A DNA stretch of 13,772 nucleotides from JBKJZO01 sp046715235 (GCA_046715235.1 JBKJZO010000093.1:1-13772), one strand, 5' to 3'. Numbered from the stretch's first letter, positions 1-9,505 are shown. Numbers and translations are program-made. The notes: generated from the letters alone by a model not told the origin.

Positions 1-736
1 CGCAGGCCAGGCCGATGCTGACGCCCGTGGCAATGCGCCACCACCGGATGCCGGTCCGCGGGCCGGGATATCGCGGGGCGAGAGAATGCGGAATGTCGTC
101 GAGGCGATCGGCGAGCCGGCGTCTGAGGTCGTCGCGGTCAGCCAGCATGCACGCCGCCGCAACCACGGTCCAGAACAGGATCGCGATGTCGAGCATGACG
201 GACCGACTCTGAACGAAGTGCAGGCCGTCGAGTGCCATGAGGAGCCCGGCGAAGCAGCCAAGCAGGGTTGACCGAAAGAGGCGCCGGCCGAGGCGGCAGA
301 CCACGAGCACCGTCAGGATGCCGAGCACAGCCGCACCGAGCCGCCAGCTGAATGCGGCGTGCTGACCCTTCAAGGCCTTCACGTACTCGCGCTGGTTGTC
401 CCAGTCGAGGGCGCGCTGGCTCCACCCGATCATCCACTTGCCGAGCGGCGGATGGACGATGTACCCAGGCCCGTTGCCCTCCGCGTTGCGCTCGACGCCC
501 CAGCGCCAGAGGTCGTGCGAGTCCTTTCGGTAGTACACCTCGTCGAACACCTGCGACGACGGCAGGCTGAGCCGGTTGAGGCGCATTCCCGCAGCGATGA
601 GGGTGACCAGCAGGCTCATGACCCAGCCCTGGACCCGGTCGTCGGGCATCGGCGAGACGAGCCGTTCGCGGACGGACGCTCGTGCGCGGCGTCCCGCGGC
701 GCCGGAGGCGGTGACCTCGGCGTACGTCGTCGCCAC
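1..736 (-). CDS. Protein O-mannosyltransferase (PMT/GT39 family), N-terminal part, truncated by window edge
   Basis: Polyprenyl-phosphate-mannose:protein O-mannosyltransferase, an integral membrane enzyme that transfers mannose to secreted Ser/Thr residues. Only the first 245 codons are present; the gene continues past base 1. Reading leftward from a GTG at 736 gives a basic cytosolic N-terminus, a first membrane helix (GWVMSLLVTLIAAGMRL), then FDEVYYRKD with the family's Asp-Glu pair at about residues 65-66 in the first extracytoplasmic loop. HPPLGKW, FSWRLGAAVLG and further hydrophobic helices follow, all typical of bacterial PMTs. GTG 736 is the first start after an in-frame TGA and has a purine-rich AGGGAA just upstream; an ATG at 649 (before PDDRVQGW) is an alternative. 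It diverges from rsmI across 92 bp, as the actinobacterial PMT gene usually does. Family assignment is firm; the substrate proteins cannot be inferred. Confidence 0.9.
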   Translation of the reverse strand, partial: MATTYAEVTASGAAGRRARASVRERLVSPMPDDRVQGWVMSLLVTLIAAGMRLNRLSLPSSQVFDEVYYRKDSHDLWRWGVERNAEGNGPGYIVHPPLGKWMIGWSQRALDWDNQREYVKALKGQHAAFSWRLGAAVLGILTVLVVCRLGRRLFRSTLLGCFAGLLMALDGLHFVQSRSVMLDIAILFWTVVAAACMLADRDDLRRRLADRLDDIPHSLAPRYPGPRTGIRWWRIATGVSIGLAC

Positions 737-797
737 TTCCCTGCCCTTCGTCCGAGGTCGGCCTCGCCGGGATCAGCCGTCACGGCGATCACTGCGG

Positions 798-803
798 ATC
801 GTA
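798..803 (-). promoter_or_regulatory. Candidate -10 element for the PMT gene
   Basis: Read leftward this is TACGAT, matching the actinobacterial TAnnnT -10 pattern, about 60 bp upstream of the GTG start. No good -35 is visible about 17-18 bp upstream. It abuts the 14-bp palindrome at 804-817. Assignment is by motif only. Confidence 0.3.
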
Positions 804-817
804 CGCAGCATGCTGCG
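804..817. promoter_or_regulatory. Perfect 14-bp palindrome in the divergent PMT/rsmI promoter region
   Basis: CGCAGCATGCTGCG is identical to its reverse complement. It lies directly beside the candidate PMT -10 (798-803) and ends next to the rsmI ribosome binding site (GAGGA, 817-821). Such a site could be a dimeric repressor's operator affecting either gene, or a small hairpin near the rsmI start. The symmetry is seen directly; an operator role is inference. Confidence 0.35.
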
Positions 818-828
818 AGGATGACGCC

Positions 829-1683
829 ATGGTTGCCGACGGCACGGGACTACTCGTGCTGTGCGCCGCCCCGATCGGCAACGTCGGCGATGCGTCGCCG
901 CGGCTCGCCGACGCGCTTGCCGGGGCCGACATCGTGGCGGCCGAGGACACCCGGCGGCTGATCAGACTGGCGCGCCACCTCGAGATCCGCCCCGAGCGCA
1001 TCGTGTCGTTCTTCGAGGCGAACGAGGCGGCCCGCACGGTCGAGCTGCTGTCGTTGCTGACTGGCGGCGGCCGCGTCGCGCTGGTGACGGATGCCGGGAT
1101 GCCGTCGGTCTCGGACCCCGGCTACCGCCTCGTTGCCGCAGCGATTGACGCGGGCATCCGCGTCACCGTGATTCCCGGACCATCGGCAGTCACCGCGGCC
1201 GTCGCGGTGTCTGGACTGCCGGTCGACCGGTGGTGCATGGAGGGCTTCCTGCCCCGGCGGGCCGGGGAGCGGCGCACCCGTCTCGGCGAACTCGCCGCCG
1301 AACGCCGCACCATGGTGTTCTTCGAGGCGCCGCACCGGCTGGCGGCGTCGCTCACGGACATGGCTGCTGCGTTCGGGCCGGATCGCCCTGCCGCGGTCTG
1401 CCGCGAGCTGACCAAGACCTACGAGGAGGTACGCCGCGGAAGCCTCGAATCGTTGGCCGACTGGGCCCGGGCCGGAGTGCGCGGCGAGATCACGCTGGTC
1501 GTAGCCGGTGCGGCCGCTGCGTCCGGTGCGTGGTCGGCCGCCGCGCTCGCGTCGGCTGTCGCCGGCCGGGAGGCTGCCGGACAGGAGCGCAAAGAGGCGA
1601 TAGCCGACGTTGCCGCGCAGTCCGGCGTACCGAAGCGAGCCGTCTTCGACGCCGTGGTAGCCGCCAAACAAGGCGCACCGTAA
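829..1683 (+). CDS. rsmI: 16S rRNA (cytidine-1402-2'-O)-methyltransferase RsmI
   Basis: 284-residue cytosolic SAM-dependent methyltransferase of the tetrapyrrole-methylase fold, which 2'-O-methylates C1402 in the 30S decoding centre. Visible motifs in order: APIGN (14-18) in the first strand, AEDTR (38-42), VTDAGMPSVSDPG (86-98), the SAM-binding loop VIPGPSA (114-120), GFLP (139-142), then FFEAPHR and CRELTKTYEE in the second half. Length and motif order fit full-length RsmI. The ATG has a good ribosome site, GAGGA, seven bases upstream. It diverges from PMT and stops 31 bp before metG, which carries its own promoter-like element. The C-terminal segment after about residue 235 is Ala-rich and ends in a short helix-turn-helix-like stretch (RKEAIADVAAQSGVPKRAVF), as in many RsmI proteins. 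Confidence 0.95.
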   Translation: MVADGTGLLVLCAAPIGNVGDASPRLADALAGADIVAAEDTRRLIRLARHLEIRPERIVSFFEANEAARTVELLSLLTGGGRVALVTDAGMPSVSDPGYRLVAAAIDAGIRVTVIPGPSAVTAAVAVSGLPVDRWCMEGFLPRRAGERRTRLGELAAERRTMVFFEAPHRLAASLTDMAAAFGPDRPAAVCRELTKTYEEVRRGSLESLADWARAGVRGEITLVVAGAAAASGAWSAAALASAVAGREAAGQERKEAIADVAAQSGVPKRAVFDAVVAAKQGAP

Positions 1684-1701
1684 CTCGGGTGCGGGCCCAA
1701 C

Positions 1702-1707
1702 TAAGAT
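1702..1707 (+). promoter_or_regulatory. -10 element of a probable leaderless metG promoter
   Basis: TAAGAT (TAnnnT class; four of six match TATAAT) lies seven bases before the metG ATG at 1715, which puts the expected transcription start on or next to the A of the ATG. No Shine-Dalgarno sequence precedes metG. Leaderless mRNAs of this layout are common in actinobacteria. No clear -35 is visible. Direct: motif and spacing. Inference: leaderless transcription. Confidence 0.55.
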
Positions 1708-1714
1708 CGCGCCT

Positions 1715-3271
1715 ATGACTGGGCCCAAGGCTTTCTACGTCACGACGCCGATCTACTACGTCAACGACGTGCCGCACATCGGCCACGCCTACACGACTGT
1801 CGCCGGCGACGTACTGACCCGCTGGCACCGGCAGCGCGGCGAAGACGTGTTCTACCTCACCGGCACCGACGAACACGGCGAGAAGATCCTGACCGCGGCG
1901 CAGGAGCACGGCATGACCCCGCAGGCGTGGACCGACCACATGGTCGAGACCGCGTGGAAGCCCGTCTGGCAGGCGCTCGACATCGCCAACGACGACTTCA
2001 TCCGTACGACGGAGCCGCGGCACGAGGAGCGCGTCGCCGACTTCTGGGTCGAGCTGCACGACAAGGGCGAGGTCTACAAGGGCAGCTACACCGGCCCCTA
2101 CTGCGTCGCGTGTGAGGAGTTCAAGAATCCCAGCGACCTCCTCGACGGCAACTGCCCGATCCACGGCCGTCCGGTCAAGGAGATCAGCGAGGACAACTAC
2201 TTCTTTCCGCTGTCCAAGTACGCCGACCGCCTCCTCGAGCATTACGAGGCCAACCCCGGCTTCATCGCACCCGAGAGCGCCCGCAACGAGGTCATCTCGT
2301 TCGTGAAGGGCGGCCTGCAGGACATCTCGATGAGCCGGTCGACGTTCGACTGGGGCGTCAAGGTGCCCTGGGACGACGGCCACGTCATCTACGTCTGGAT
2401 CGACGCGCTGCAGAACTACCTCAACGCCGCGGGCTGGCGCACCGACGAGGAGCGCTACGCGCGCACGTGGCCGGCCGACGTACACCTGGTCGGCAAAGAC
2501 ATCATCAGGTTCCACGCGGTCATCTGGCCGGCGATGCTGATGGCGGCCGAGCTTCCCTTGCCGCGCAAGGTGTTCGCCAACGGCTGGCTGCTCGTCGGCG
2601 GCGAGAAGATGAGCAAGACCAAGCTCACCGGCATCTCGCCGCACCAGATCATCGAGGTCTTCGGCAGCGACGCCTACCGCTACTACTTCCTGCGCGAGCT
2701 GGTCTACGGCACCGACGGGTCGTTCTCGTGGGAGTCGATGCAGCAGCGCTACACCAGCGAGCTGGCCAACGACTTCGGCAACCTCGCGTCGCGCGTCACG
2801 TCGATGGTCGAGCGCTATCGCGAGGGCGAGCTGCCCGACGGCTCTGCGGCGGCCGGTGCCGACGAAACCGCACTGGCGGCCGGGCTGGCGGGCGCGGTCG
2901 CGGCTGCCGACGAGCGCTTCTGCGAGCTCGACTTTCAGGCCGGCATCGAGTCGGTGTGGCAGTTCGTCCGGCAGGTCAACGGCTACGTCTCCGACCAGGC
3001 GCCATGGGCCATGGCGAAGTCTGGCGACGATGCGCGGCTCGACGCCGTGCTGTACGCCGCCGCGGAGTCGCTGCGCGCCATCGCCGTCTTGCTCAACGCC
3101 GTGATGCCGCGCTCGTGCGCGAAGTTGTGGGTCTCGCTGGGAGCAGAGGAGAAGCTCGGATCCCTTGCGCAGCAGCGCATTGGCGACGTCGCGCGATGGG
3201 GTCAGCTGTCGCCGGGTGCCAAGGTGACCAAAGGCGAGGTGCTCTTTCCGCGGATCGAGGAGCAGGCCTAG
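1715..3271 (+). CDS. metG: Methionyl-tRNA synthetase
   Basis: Class I aminoacyl-tRNA synthetase that charges tRNA-Met with methionine in the cytosol. 518 residues. The class I signature HIGH is at 21-24 (PHIGHAYT) and KMSKTK starts at residue 298. A single zinc knuckle is formed by C130-x2-C133 and C147-P-I-H150 within the connective peptide, as in the one-knuckle MetRS group. FVKGGLQDISMSRSTFDWG and VYVWIDALQNYL are conserved synthetase blocks. The C-terminal third is the helical anticodon-binding domain; there is no fused C-terminal tRNA-binding (EMAP-type) domain, usual for a protein of this length. The ATG is preceded by a TAAGAT -10 rather than a ribosome site, so it is probably translated from a leaderless transcript. 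Its TAG overlaps the GTG of tatD by one base. Confidence 0.97.
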   Translation: MTGPKAFYVTTPIYYVNDVPHIGHAYTTVAGDVLTRWHRQRGEDVFYLTGTDEHGEKILTAAQEHGMTPQAWTDHMVETAWKPVWQALDIANDDFIRTTEPRHEERVADFWVELHDKGEVYKGSYTGPYCVACEEFKNPSDLLDGNCPIHGRPVKEISEDNYFFPLSKYADRLLEHYEANPGFIAPESARNEVISFVKGGLQDISMSRSTFDWGVKVPWDDGHVIYVWIDALQNYLNAAGWRTDEERYARTWPADVHLVGKDIIRFHAVIWPAMLMAAELPLPRKVFANGWLLVGGEKMSKTKLTGISPHQIIEVFGSDAYRYYFLRELVYGTDGSFSWESMQQRYTSELANDFGNLASRVTSMVERYREGELPDGSAAAGADETALAAGLAGAVAAADERFCELDFQAGIESVWQFVRQVNGYVSDQAPWAMAKSGDDARLDAVLYAAAESLRAIAVLLNAVMPRSCAKLWVSLGAEEKLGSLAQQRIGDVARWGQLSPGAKVTKGEVLFPRIEEQA

Positions 3272-4116
3272 TGGCCGACGCTCCGGTCCGTTCGCGTCGC
3301 GACGGTGGCGCGCGCGTGCCAGCTCTGCCACCCGCGCCTGAGCCGCTCACCGTCGAAGTCGTCGACGCGCACTGTCATCTCGACCTGATGGAGGGCGGCA
3401 TCGAGGAGGCGGTCGCCGCGGCCCAAGCTGTCGGCGTACGCCGGGTGGTCACCATCGGGATCGACGTGCCGAGTTCGCGGTGGTGCGCCGACGCGGCGGC
3501 TGCACACCACGATGTCTTCGCCGCGGTGGCGATCCATCCCAACGAGGCGTTCGGCGCCGATGATGCTGCGCTGCAAGAGATTGCCAGGCTCGCGGCGCTG
3601 CCCGGCGTCGTCGCGATCGGCGAAACCGGTCTCGATTTCTATCGAGACACCGCGACGCCTGAGCAGCAGCAGGCGAGTTTTCGCGCCCACATCCAGATCG
3701 CAAAGGAAACCGGCAAGGCACTGGTCATCCATGACCGCGACGCGCACGACGCCGTACTCGACGCGCTACTCGAAGAAGGGGCGCCCGAGCACGTCGTCTT
3801 CCACTGCTTCTCCGGCGACGCCGACATGGCCCGCATCTGCGCCGACCGCGGCTACGTCATGAGCTTCGCGGGCAACGTGACGTTCAAGAATGCGCAGGCG
3901 TTGCGGGATGCGCTCACGGTCGCGCCCCTCGACTTGCTTCTGGTCGAGACCGATGCGCCGTTTCTGACACCGTCGCCGTACCGCGGGCAGCCCAATGCCC
4001 CGTATCTGATCCCGATAACCGTGCGCGCGATGGCCGAGATCAAGGCCGTGGACGCCGACGAGATGTCCGCTGCGATCGCGGCCAACGCCTCCCGAGTTTT
4101 CGCCCTCGCTCGCTGA
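3271..4116 (+). CDS. tatD: TatD family metal-dependent hydrolase / DNase
   Basis: 281-residue TIM-barrel amidohydrolase-like enzyme. TatD proteins are metal-dependent 3'-5' exonucleases with a proposed role in DNA repair; the physiological substrate here is unknown. All metal ligands are visible: H34 and H36 in DAHCHLD, E118 in GETGLDFYRD, H154 in VIHDRDAH, H178 in VFHCFSGD and D228 in VETDAPFL. The GTG start at 3271 overlaps the metG stop (TAGTG) and has GAGGAG at 3257-3262, eight bases upstream, so it is likely coupled to metG. This start gives a roughly 29-residue Arg/Pro-rich extension before the first barrel strand; the extension is low-complexity, so a later start is possible but has less ribosome-site support. 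Cotranscription with metG is inferred from the overlap. Confidence 0.95.
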   Translation: MADAPVRSRRDGGARVPALPPAPEPLTVEVVDAHCHLDLMEGGIEEAVAAAQAVGVRRVVTIGIDVPSSRWCADAAAAHHDVFAAVAIHPNEAFGADDAALQEIARLAALPGVVAIGETGLDFYRDTATPEQQQASFRAHIQIAKETGKALVIHDRDAHDAVLDALLEEGAPEHVVFHCFSGDADMARICADRGYVMSFAGNVTFKNAQALRDALTVAPLDLLLVETDAPFLTPSPYRGQPNAPYLIPITVRAMAEIKAVDADEMSAAIAANASRVFALAR

Positions 4117-4196
4117 ACCCCTGTGGCCTCTGGGGCTGGTGGGACAGGAGTGGCACCGATGAGCGCGTAATCACACTGTGACGCAGAGCGAACCGC

Positions 4197-4226
4197 TAGA
4201 CATGCGGGTGCCGTTCTCGTTACTTT
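4197..4226 (+). promoter_or_regulatory. Candidate promoter for the rpf gene
   Basis: TAGACA (4197-4202; five of six match TTGACA), an 18-bp spacer and TACTTT (4221-4226; TAnnnT class). Transcription would start near 4233, leaving about 85 nt of untranslated leader before the preferred GTG start at 4319. It lies in the 202-bp gap after tatD, the only substantial gap in the left gene cluster. Assignment is by motif and spacing only. Confidence 0.45.
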
Positions 4227-4260
4227 CTCGTGACGTTTGCCGGGTTGGGGAAGCCTCGCG

Positions 4261-4280
4261 CAAGGGCCGATTCGGCCTTG
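4261..4280 (+). promoter_or_regulatory. Hairpin in the presumed rpf 5' leader
   Basis: CAAGG...CCG pairs with CGG...CCTTG around an ATT loop, with one bulged G, giving eight base pairs. It lies between the candidate promoter and the preferred rpf start and has no U-run, so it does not look like a terminator. It may be a stability or translation-control element. The stem is seen directly; the role is inferred. Confidence 0.35.
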
Positions 4281-4318
4281 CTTTCCTCATGCCCGGACCC
4301 TCCGACAATCGGAGCTCT

Positions 4319-5482
4319 GTGCGCGCACGCTTGGTTCACGGCGCCGTACTTGCTGCTGTGACGACCACGGCCATTGCCTGGGTCAGTCTCGACAAGTCGG
4401 TGACCGTGGATGTCGACGGCGAGTCACGCATCGTGATGACGCACGCCGCGACCGTGGGCGAGGTGCTGCAACGAGCCGGTGTCGATGTCGGTGAGCACGA
4501 CACCGTCGCGCCCGCTCCGAGTGTCGAAGTGAAGGACGGCTCGCAGATCGTCATCCGCCGCCGCCGACTCGTGACGGTGCAGATCAACAGTGTGCAGCGG
4601 GGTGTGTGGGTCAACGCCGCCGATGTCGACGAGGTGCTGCATCAGATCGGTGTCGAGGCTGACGAGCGCGCCTTCGTGTCGGCGTCGCGATCGTCGCGCG
4701 TGCCCAGTGACGGCTTCACCTTGCACGTGCGCTTGCCGGCCACGGTGCACCTCACCGTTGACGGCAAAGACCGCGCTGTTACGACGACGGCGCCCACCGT
4801 CGCAGACCTTCTCGACGAGCAGAAGATCAGGCTGGAGCCGGGCGACAAGGTCAGCCTGCCGTTGGGTCATTACCCGGCCGAGGGCAGCAAGGTCTCGGTG
4901 ACGAGCCTGCGCGGCATGCGCATATCGCGCACCCGGCCAATCGCCTTCCGCAACGTGGAGGTGGAGGACCCGACGATGCTTGTCGGTACGTCGATCCTCA
5001 AGCAGCGGGGGATCCCCGGCGTGCGCGTCGTCTACTTCCGGCAGCACATCGTCGGCGGCAAAGTCGTCGAGCAGACTCCTGATGGTCAGCGTGTCGCGCG
5101 CGAGCCGCAGGACCGCATCGTCCTGGTCGGTGTGAAAGCGAAAGCAGCGACCGCCGCGAAGCCTTCCGTGAAGTCCTCACCAACCCCCGAGAAGAAGAAG
5201 ACAAGCAGCACTCCCGCGAAGCCGCGGGCAAAGACCGCGGTCGAAAACCTCAACTGGCGCGCACTCGCGGCATGTGAGTCGGGCAACAACCCGCGCGCGG
5301 TCTCCAGAGGCGGTCGTTACCGCGGTCTCTACCAATTCATGATGTCGACCTGGCACGGCGTCGGCGGCAAGGGCGACCCGATCGACGCGTCGCGCGACGA
5401 GCAGACCTACCGTGCGCAGCTGCTCTACAAGCGTAGGGGTGCCGGCGCCTGGGGTGCCTGCGGCTCGCGCCTTTACCGATAG
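4319..5482 (+). CDS. rpfB: RpfB-like resuscitation-promoting factor (DUF348 x3 - G5 - Rpf domain)
   Basis: Secreted or membrane-anchored cell-wall hydrolase that cleaves peptidoglycan and promotes regrowth of dormant actinobacteria. With the GTG at 4319 it is 387 residues: short basic N-terminus, one hydrophobic signal/anchor segment (about 9-24), three DUF348 modules (about 27-67, 85-130, 142-192), a G5 domain (about 205-271), a Lys/Pro/Thr-rich linker (272-310) that may span the wall, and a C-terminal lysozyme-like Rpf domain (about 311-387) with catalytic Glu320 in ACESGNN. Cys319 and Cys381 could form the domain's disulfide. GTG 4319 has GGAG at 4311-4314, though the spacing is short. The frame stays open back to GTG 4178, but that stretch contains a TTA codon, poor codon bias, a promoter-like sequence and a hairpin. 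ATG 4289 is another option. The TAG directly abuts the rsmA GTG. Confidence 0.93.
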   Translation: MRARLVHGAVLAAVTTTAIAWVSLDKSVTVDVDGESRIVMTHAATVGEVLQRAGVDVGEHDTVAPAPSVEVKDGSQIVIRRRRLVTVQINSVQRGVWVNAADVDEVLHQIGVEADERAFVSASRSSRVPSDGFTLHVRLPATVHLTVDGKDRAVTTTAPTVADLLDEQKIRLEPGDKVSLPLGHYPAEGSKVSVTSLRGMRISRTRPIAFRNVEVEDPTMLVGTSILKQRGIPGVRVVYFRQHIVGGKVVEQTPDGQRVAREPQDRIVLVGVKAKAATAAKPSVKSSPTPEKKKTSSTPAKPRAKTAVENLNWRALAACESGNNPRAVSRGGRYRGLYQFMMSTWHGVGGKGDPIDASRDEQTYRAQLLYKRRGAGAWGACGSRLYR

Positions 5483-6361
5483 GTGAGCGCAGGCTCCGAC
5501 GGACTGCTCGGGCCGGCTGACATACGACGACTGGCCGCCGAGTCCGGCATCCGGCCGACCAAGTCGCTCGGCCAGAACTTCCTCATCGACGCCAACACCG
5601 TCCGCCGCATCGTGCGCCTCTCGGGTGTCGCGGCCGATGACGTCGTGGTCGAGATCGGTCCCGGGCTGGGGTCGCTGACCCTTGGACTGTTGCCGGCCGC
5701 CGCCCGCGTCGTCGCTGTCGAGATCGACCCCGTGCTCTCCACTGCATTGCCGGCGACCGCGCAAAACCAGCTGCCGTCGTACGCCGACCGCCTGGTTGTC
5801 ATCAACGCCGACGCGCTGGCCATCACCGAGGTGCCAGGGCCGGCGCCGACGGCACTTGTCGCCAATCTCCCTTACAACGTCGCGGTGCCCGTGCTGCTCT
5901 CGATGCTCGAACGGTTCCCGTCACTGCAGCACGGACTCGTGATGGTGCAGCACGAGGTGGCCGAGAGACTCGCGGCGCCGCCGGGCAGCCGCACCTACGG
6001 CGTGCCGAGCGCAAAGCTCGCGTGGTACGCCGGCGCGCGGCTCGCGGGGGCGATCCCCCGCACGGTCTTCTGGCCGGCCCCGAACGTCGACTCCGCTCTG
6101 GTCTCGTTCACGCGACGCGACCCGCCGGCGGCCGACCGTCGTACGACGTTTGCCGTCATCGACGCGGCATTTGCCCAGCGGCGCAAGACGTTGCGCGCCG
6201 CCCTCGCGCCCCTGTGCGGGTCGCCCGCCGAAGCCGAGGATCTGCTCCGTGCAGCGGAGATCGATCATGGTCTTCGCGGCGAGGCTTTGTCGGTGGAGGA
6301 GTTTTCCAGGATCGCCGCCGCCGCAGCCTCGTTACCATGGGCCACCCATCGCCCTGACTAA
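5483..6361 (+). CDS. rsmA: 16S rRNA (adenine-1518/1519-N6)-dimethyltransferase RsmA (KsgA)
   Basis: 292-residue SAM-dependent methyltransferase that dimethylates the two adjacent adenines of the helix 45 loop late in 30S assembly. The N-terminal KSLGQNFLID (27-36) is the family hallmark. Motif I is VEIGPGLGSLT (56-66), followed by the acidic AVEIDP (78-83), NADAL and the catalytic NLPYN (128-132). FWPAPNVDSALV and the QRRKTLR segment near the C-terminus are also characteristic. The GTG start begins immediately after the rpf TAG with no spacing. No strong ribosome site is visible in the end of rpf, so coupled re-initiation is likely. It stops three bases before the annotated ispE start. Presence implies kasugamycin sensitivity in principle. 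Confidence 0.96.
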   Translation: MSAGSDGLLGPADIRRLAAESGIRPTKSLGQNFLIDANTVRRIVRLSGVAADDVVVEIGPGLGSLTLGLLPAAARVVAVEIDPVLSTALPATAQNQLPSYADRLVVINADALAITEVPGPAPTALVANLPYNVAVPVLLSMLERFPSLQHGLVMVQHEVAERLAAPPGSRTYGVPSAKLAWYAGARLAGAIPRTVFWPAPNVDSALVSFTRRDPPAADRRTTFAVIDAAFAQRRKTLRAALAPLCGSPAEAEDLLRAAEIDHGLRGEALSVEEFSRIAAAAASLPWATHRPD

Positions 6362-6364
6362 GGA

Positions 6365-7299
6365 GTGTCCACGGTCGATCGCCGAGGCTTGGCCGGCGTA
6401 CCCGATCCAGTGACGGTGCGGGCGCCCGCGAAGGTCAACCTGCACCTGTCTGTCGGGCCGCCGCGCGACGACGGGTATCACGACGTCACGTCGATTATGC
6501 AGGCCGTGTCATTGATGGACGAAGTGACCGCTGTGCCAGCCGAGTCGGTCAGCTGCGAGGTCACCGGCGAGAGCGCCAACGAGGTGCCGGCCGACATCAA
6601 CAACCTTGCGATGGCCGCCGCCGTACGGCTCGCGAAGCAGGCAGGCGTCAGCGGTGGCGTCCTGTTGCGCATCGCGAAGGCGATCCCGGTTGCCGGCGGG
6701 ATGGCCGGCGGTTCGGCCGATGCCGCGGCGACGCTCATCGCCTGCGATGCCCTGTGGCGCACCGGTTTCGAGCGCTCCGAGCTACTCGAGATCGCAGCGA
6801 GCTTGGGCAGCGACGTGCCGTTCGCCCTGACCGGTGGCACCGCGCTCGCGACTGGCCGTGGCGAGCAGGTCGCACAGGTGCTAGCCCGCGGCCAGTTCCA
6901 CTGGGTCTTCGCGCTGGCCGAGCGCGGCCTGTCGACGCCGACGGTCTACGCCGAGTACGACCGCGGCGACCCGGTGCCCGAGCGATCGACCGACGCGGTG
7001 CTCGCGGCGCTGCGGGCCGGCGACCCAGCCGCCCTGGGACGCGCGCTGCACAACGACCTGCAGGCACCTGCGCTGCGGCTGCGCCCCGCCCTTCGCCGCG
7101 TCCTCGAGGCCGGGGTCGACTGCGGAGCGCTCGGCTCTGTCGTCTCGGGATCCGGTCCGACAGTCGCCTTTCTCACCCGGTCGCAGAACGACTCGATCTC
7201 GGTGGCAGCCGCCATGGCGGGCAGTGGCACCTGCAAGTCGGTACGCCGTGCGTACGGTCCGGTGCCGGGCGCGCGCATCGTCGAGCAGCGCGAGCCGCG

Positions 7300-7303
<4 letters not shown>
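6365..7303 (+). CDS. ispE: 4-diphosphocytidyl-2-C-methyl-D-erythritol kinase IspE
   Basis: GHMP-family kinase of the MEP (non-mevalonate) isoprenoid pathway; it phosphorylates CDP-methylerythritol with ATP in the cytosol. 312 residues from GTG 6365. Visible: PAKVNL with the active-site Lys23, the glycine-rich ATP loop PVAGGMAGGSADAAA (108-122), LGSDVPFALTGGTALATGRG with catalytic Asp150, and the late VSGSGPTVAFL block. The start is uncertain. The only strong purine box (AAGGAG, 6360-6365) overlaps GTG 6365 itself, so it cannot act as a normally spaced ribosome site for that codon. GTG 6410 (VTVRAPAKVN) would give a family-typical N-terminus but has no good ribosome site. The stop overlaps the next gene by four bases (GTGA). 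Confidence 0.94.
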
Positions 7304-9030
<1,727 letters not shown>

Positions 9031-9046
9031 TCGCACGATTGAGTGC

Positions 9047-9505
9047 ATGGGCGATCTACCGGACTCGATCCAGGTCACCGCGCCTTTTGCGGACGGCGCC
9101 GCGATCCCTGTCCGCTACACCTGCGACGGCGACAACCTCTCGCCCGAGCTGACCTGGTCCGGCATACCCGCGGGTACGGCGTCGCTCGCCGTCGTCGTCG
9201 ACGACCCGGACGCGCCAGGCGGCACCTACGTGCACTGGGTGCTCTTCGACGTACCGCCGACCGTGAACTCCGCTGCCGAGGGCCAGGTGCCGGCGGGCGC
9301 GCGCGAGGCGCCCAACAGCGCCGGGCACAGCCGCTACGACGGCCCGTGCCCGCCGAGGGGTAAGCCGCACCACTACCGCTTCAAGGTCTACGCCCTGAGC
9401 GAGCAGCTCTCCGCCGAGAACGGCGCCGACAGCGACGACGTCCTGCGCGTGATCGAGAAAGCCGCCATCGCCCGCGGACAGGTCACCGGCACCTTCGCCC
9501 ACTAG
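9047..9505 (+). CDS. YbhB/YbcL-type phosphatidylethanolamine-binding protein (PEBP/RKIP family)
   Basis: 152-residue soluble protein of the PEBP fold. The bacterial family has a conserved anion/ligand pocket, but biochemical roles are mostly unknown. Family blocks visible: YTCDGDNLSPELTW (24-37), VDDPDAPGGTYVHWVLFDVP (51-70) with the pocket Asp and His, and GHSRYDGPCPP...HHYRFKVYAL (93-117). No signal peptide is apparent, so it is probably cytosolic. ATG 9047 lies 16 bp after the ABC-F stop and has no convincing ribosome site; a weak -10-like CACGAT sits seven bases upstream, so leaderless expression is possible but unproven. It converges with the MMPL exporter gene, separated by the hairpin region at 9526-9578. 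Confidence 0.92.
   Translation: MGDLPDSIQVTAPFADGAAIPVRYTCDGDNLSPELTWSGIPAGTASLAVVVDDPDAPGGTYVHWVLFDVPPTVNSAAEGQVPAGAREAPNSAGHSRYDGPCPPRGKPHHYRFKVYALSEQLSAENGADSDDVLRVIEKAAIARGQVTGTFAH

Noticed and set aside
352..961. Plus-strand open frames opposite the PMT gene
   Set aside because: Their translations are Arg/Ala/Pro-rich without motifs, whereas the minus strand reads a continuous PMT N-terminus with FDEVYY and HPPLGKW.
1490..3331. Long open frame (613 codons) on the minus strand opposite metG
   Set aside because: It is a shadow of the metG frame in GC-rich DNA. It is rich in Arg/Asp/Val with no recognisable motif, while the plus strand encodes an intact synthetase.
4178..4318. N-terminal extension of the rpf protein from GTG 4178
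   Set aside because: Poor codon bias with a TTA codon, overlap with a promoter-like sequence and a hairpin, and the signal/anchor segment starting only after 4319 all argue that this is leader rather than coding sequence. It is not fully excluded.
4117..4318. c-di-AMP (ydaO-type) riboswitch upstream of rpf
   Set aside because: Such riboswitches are associated with Rpf genes, but I could not find the conserved GGGGGACC or GGUGAA-type core blocks, and the leader after the likely transcription start is short. Only a small hairpin is supported.
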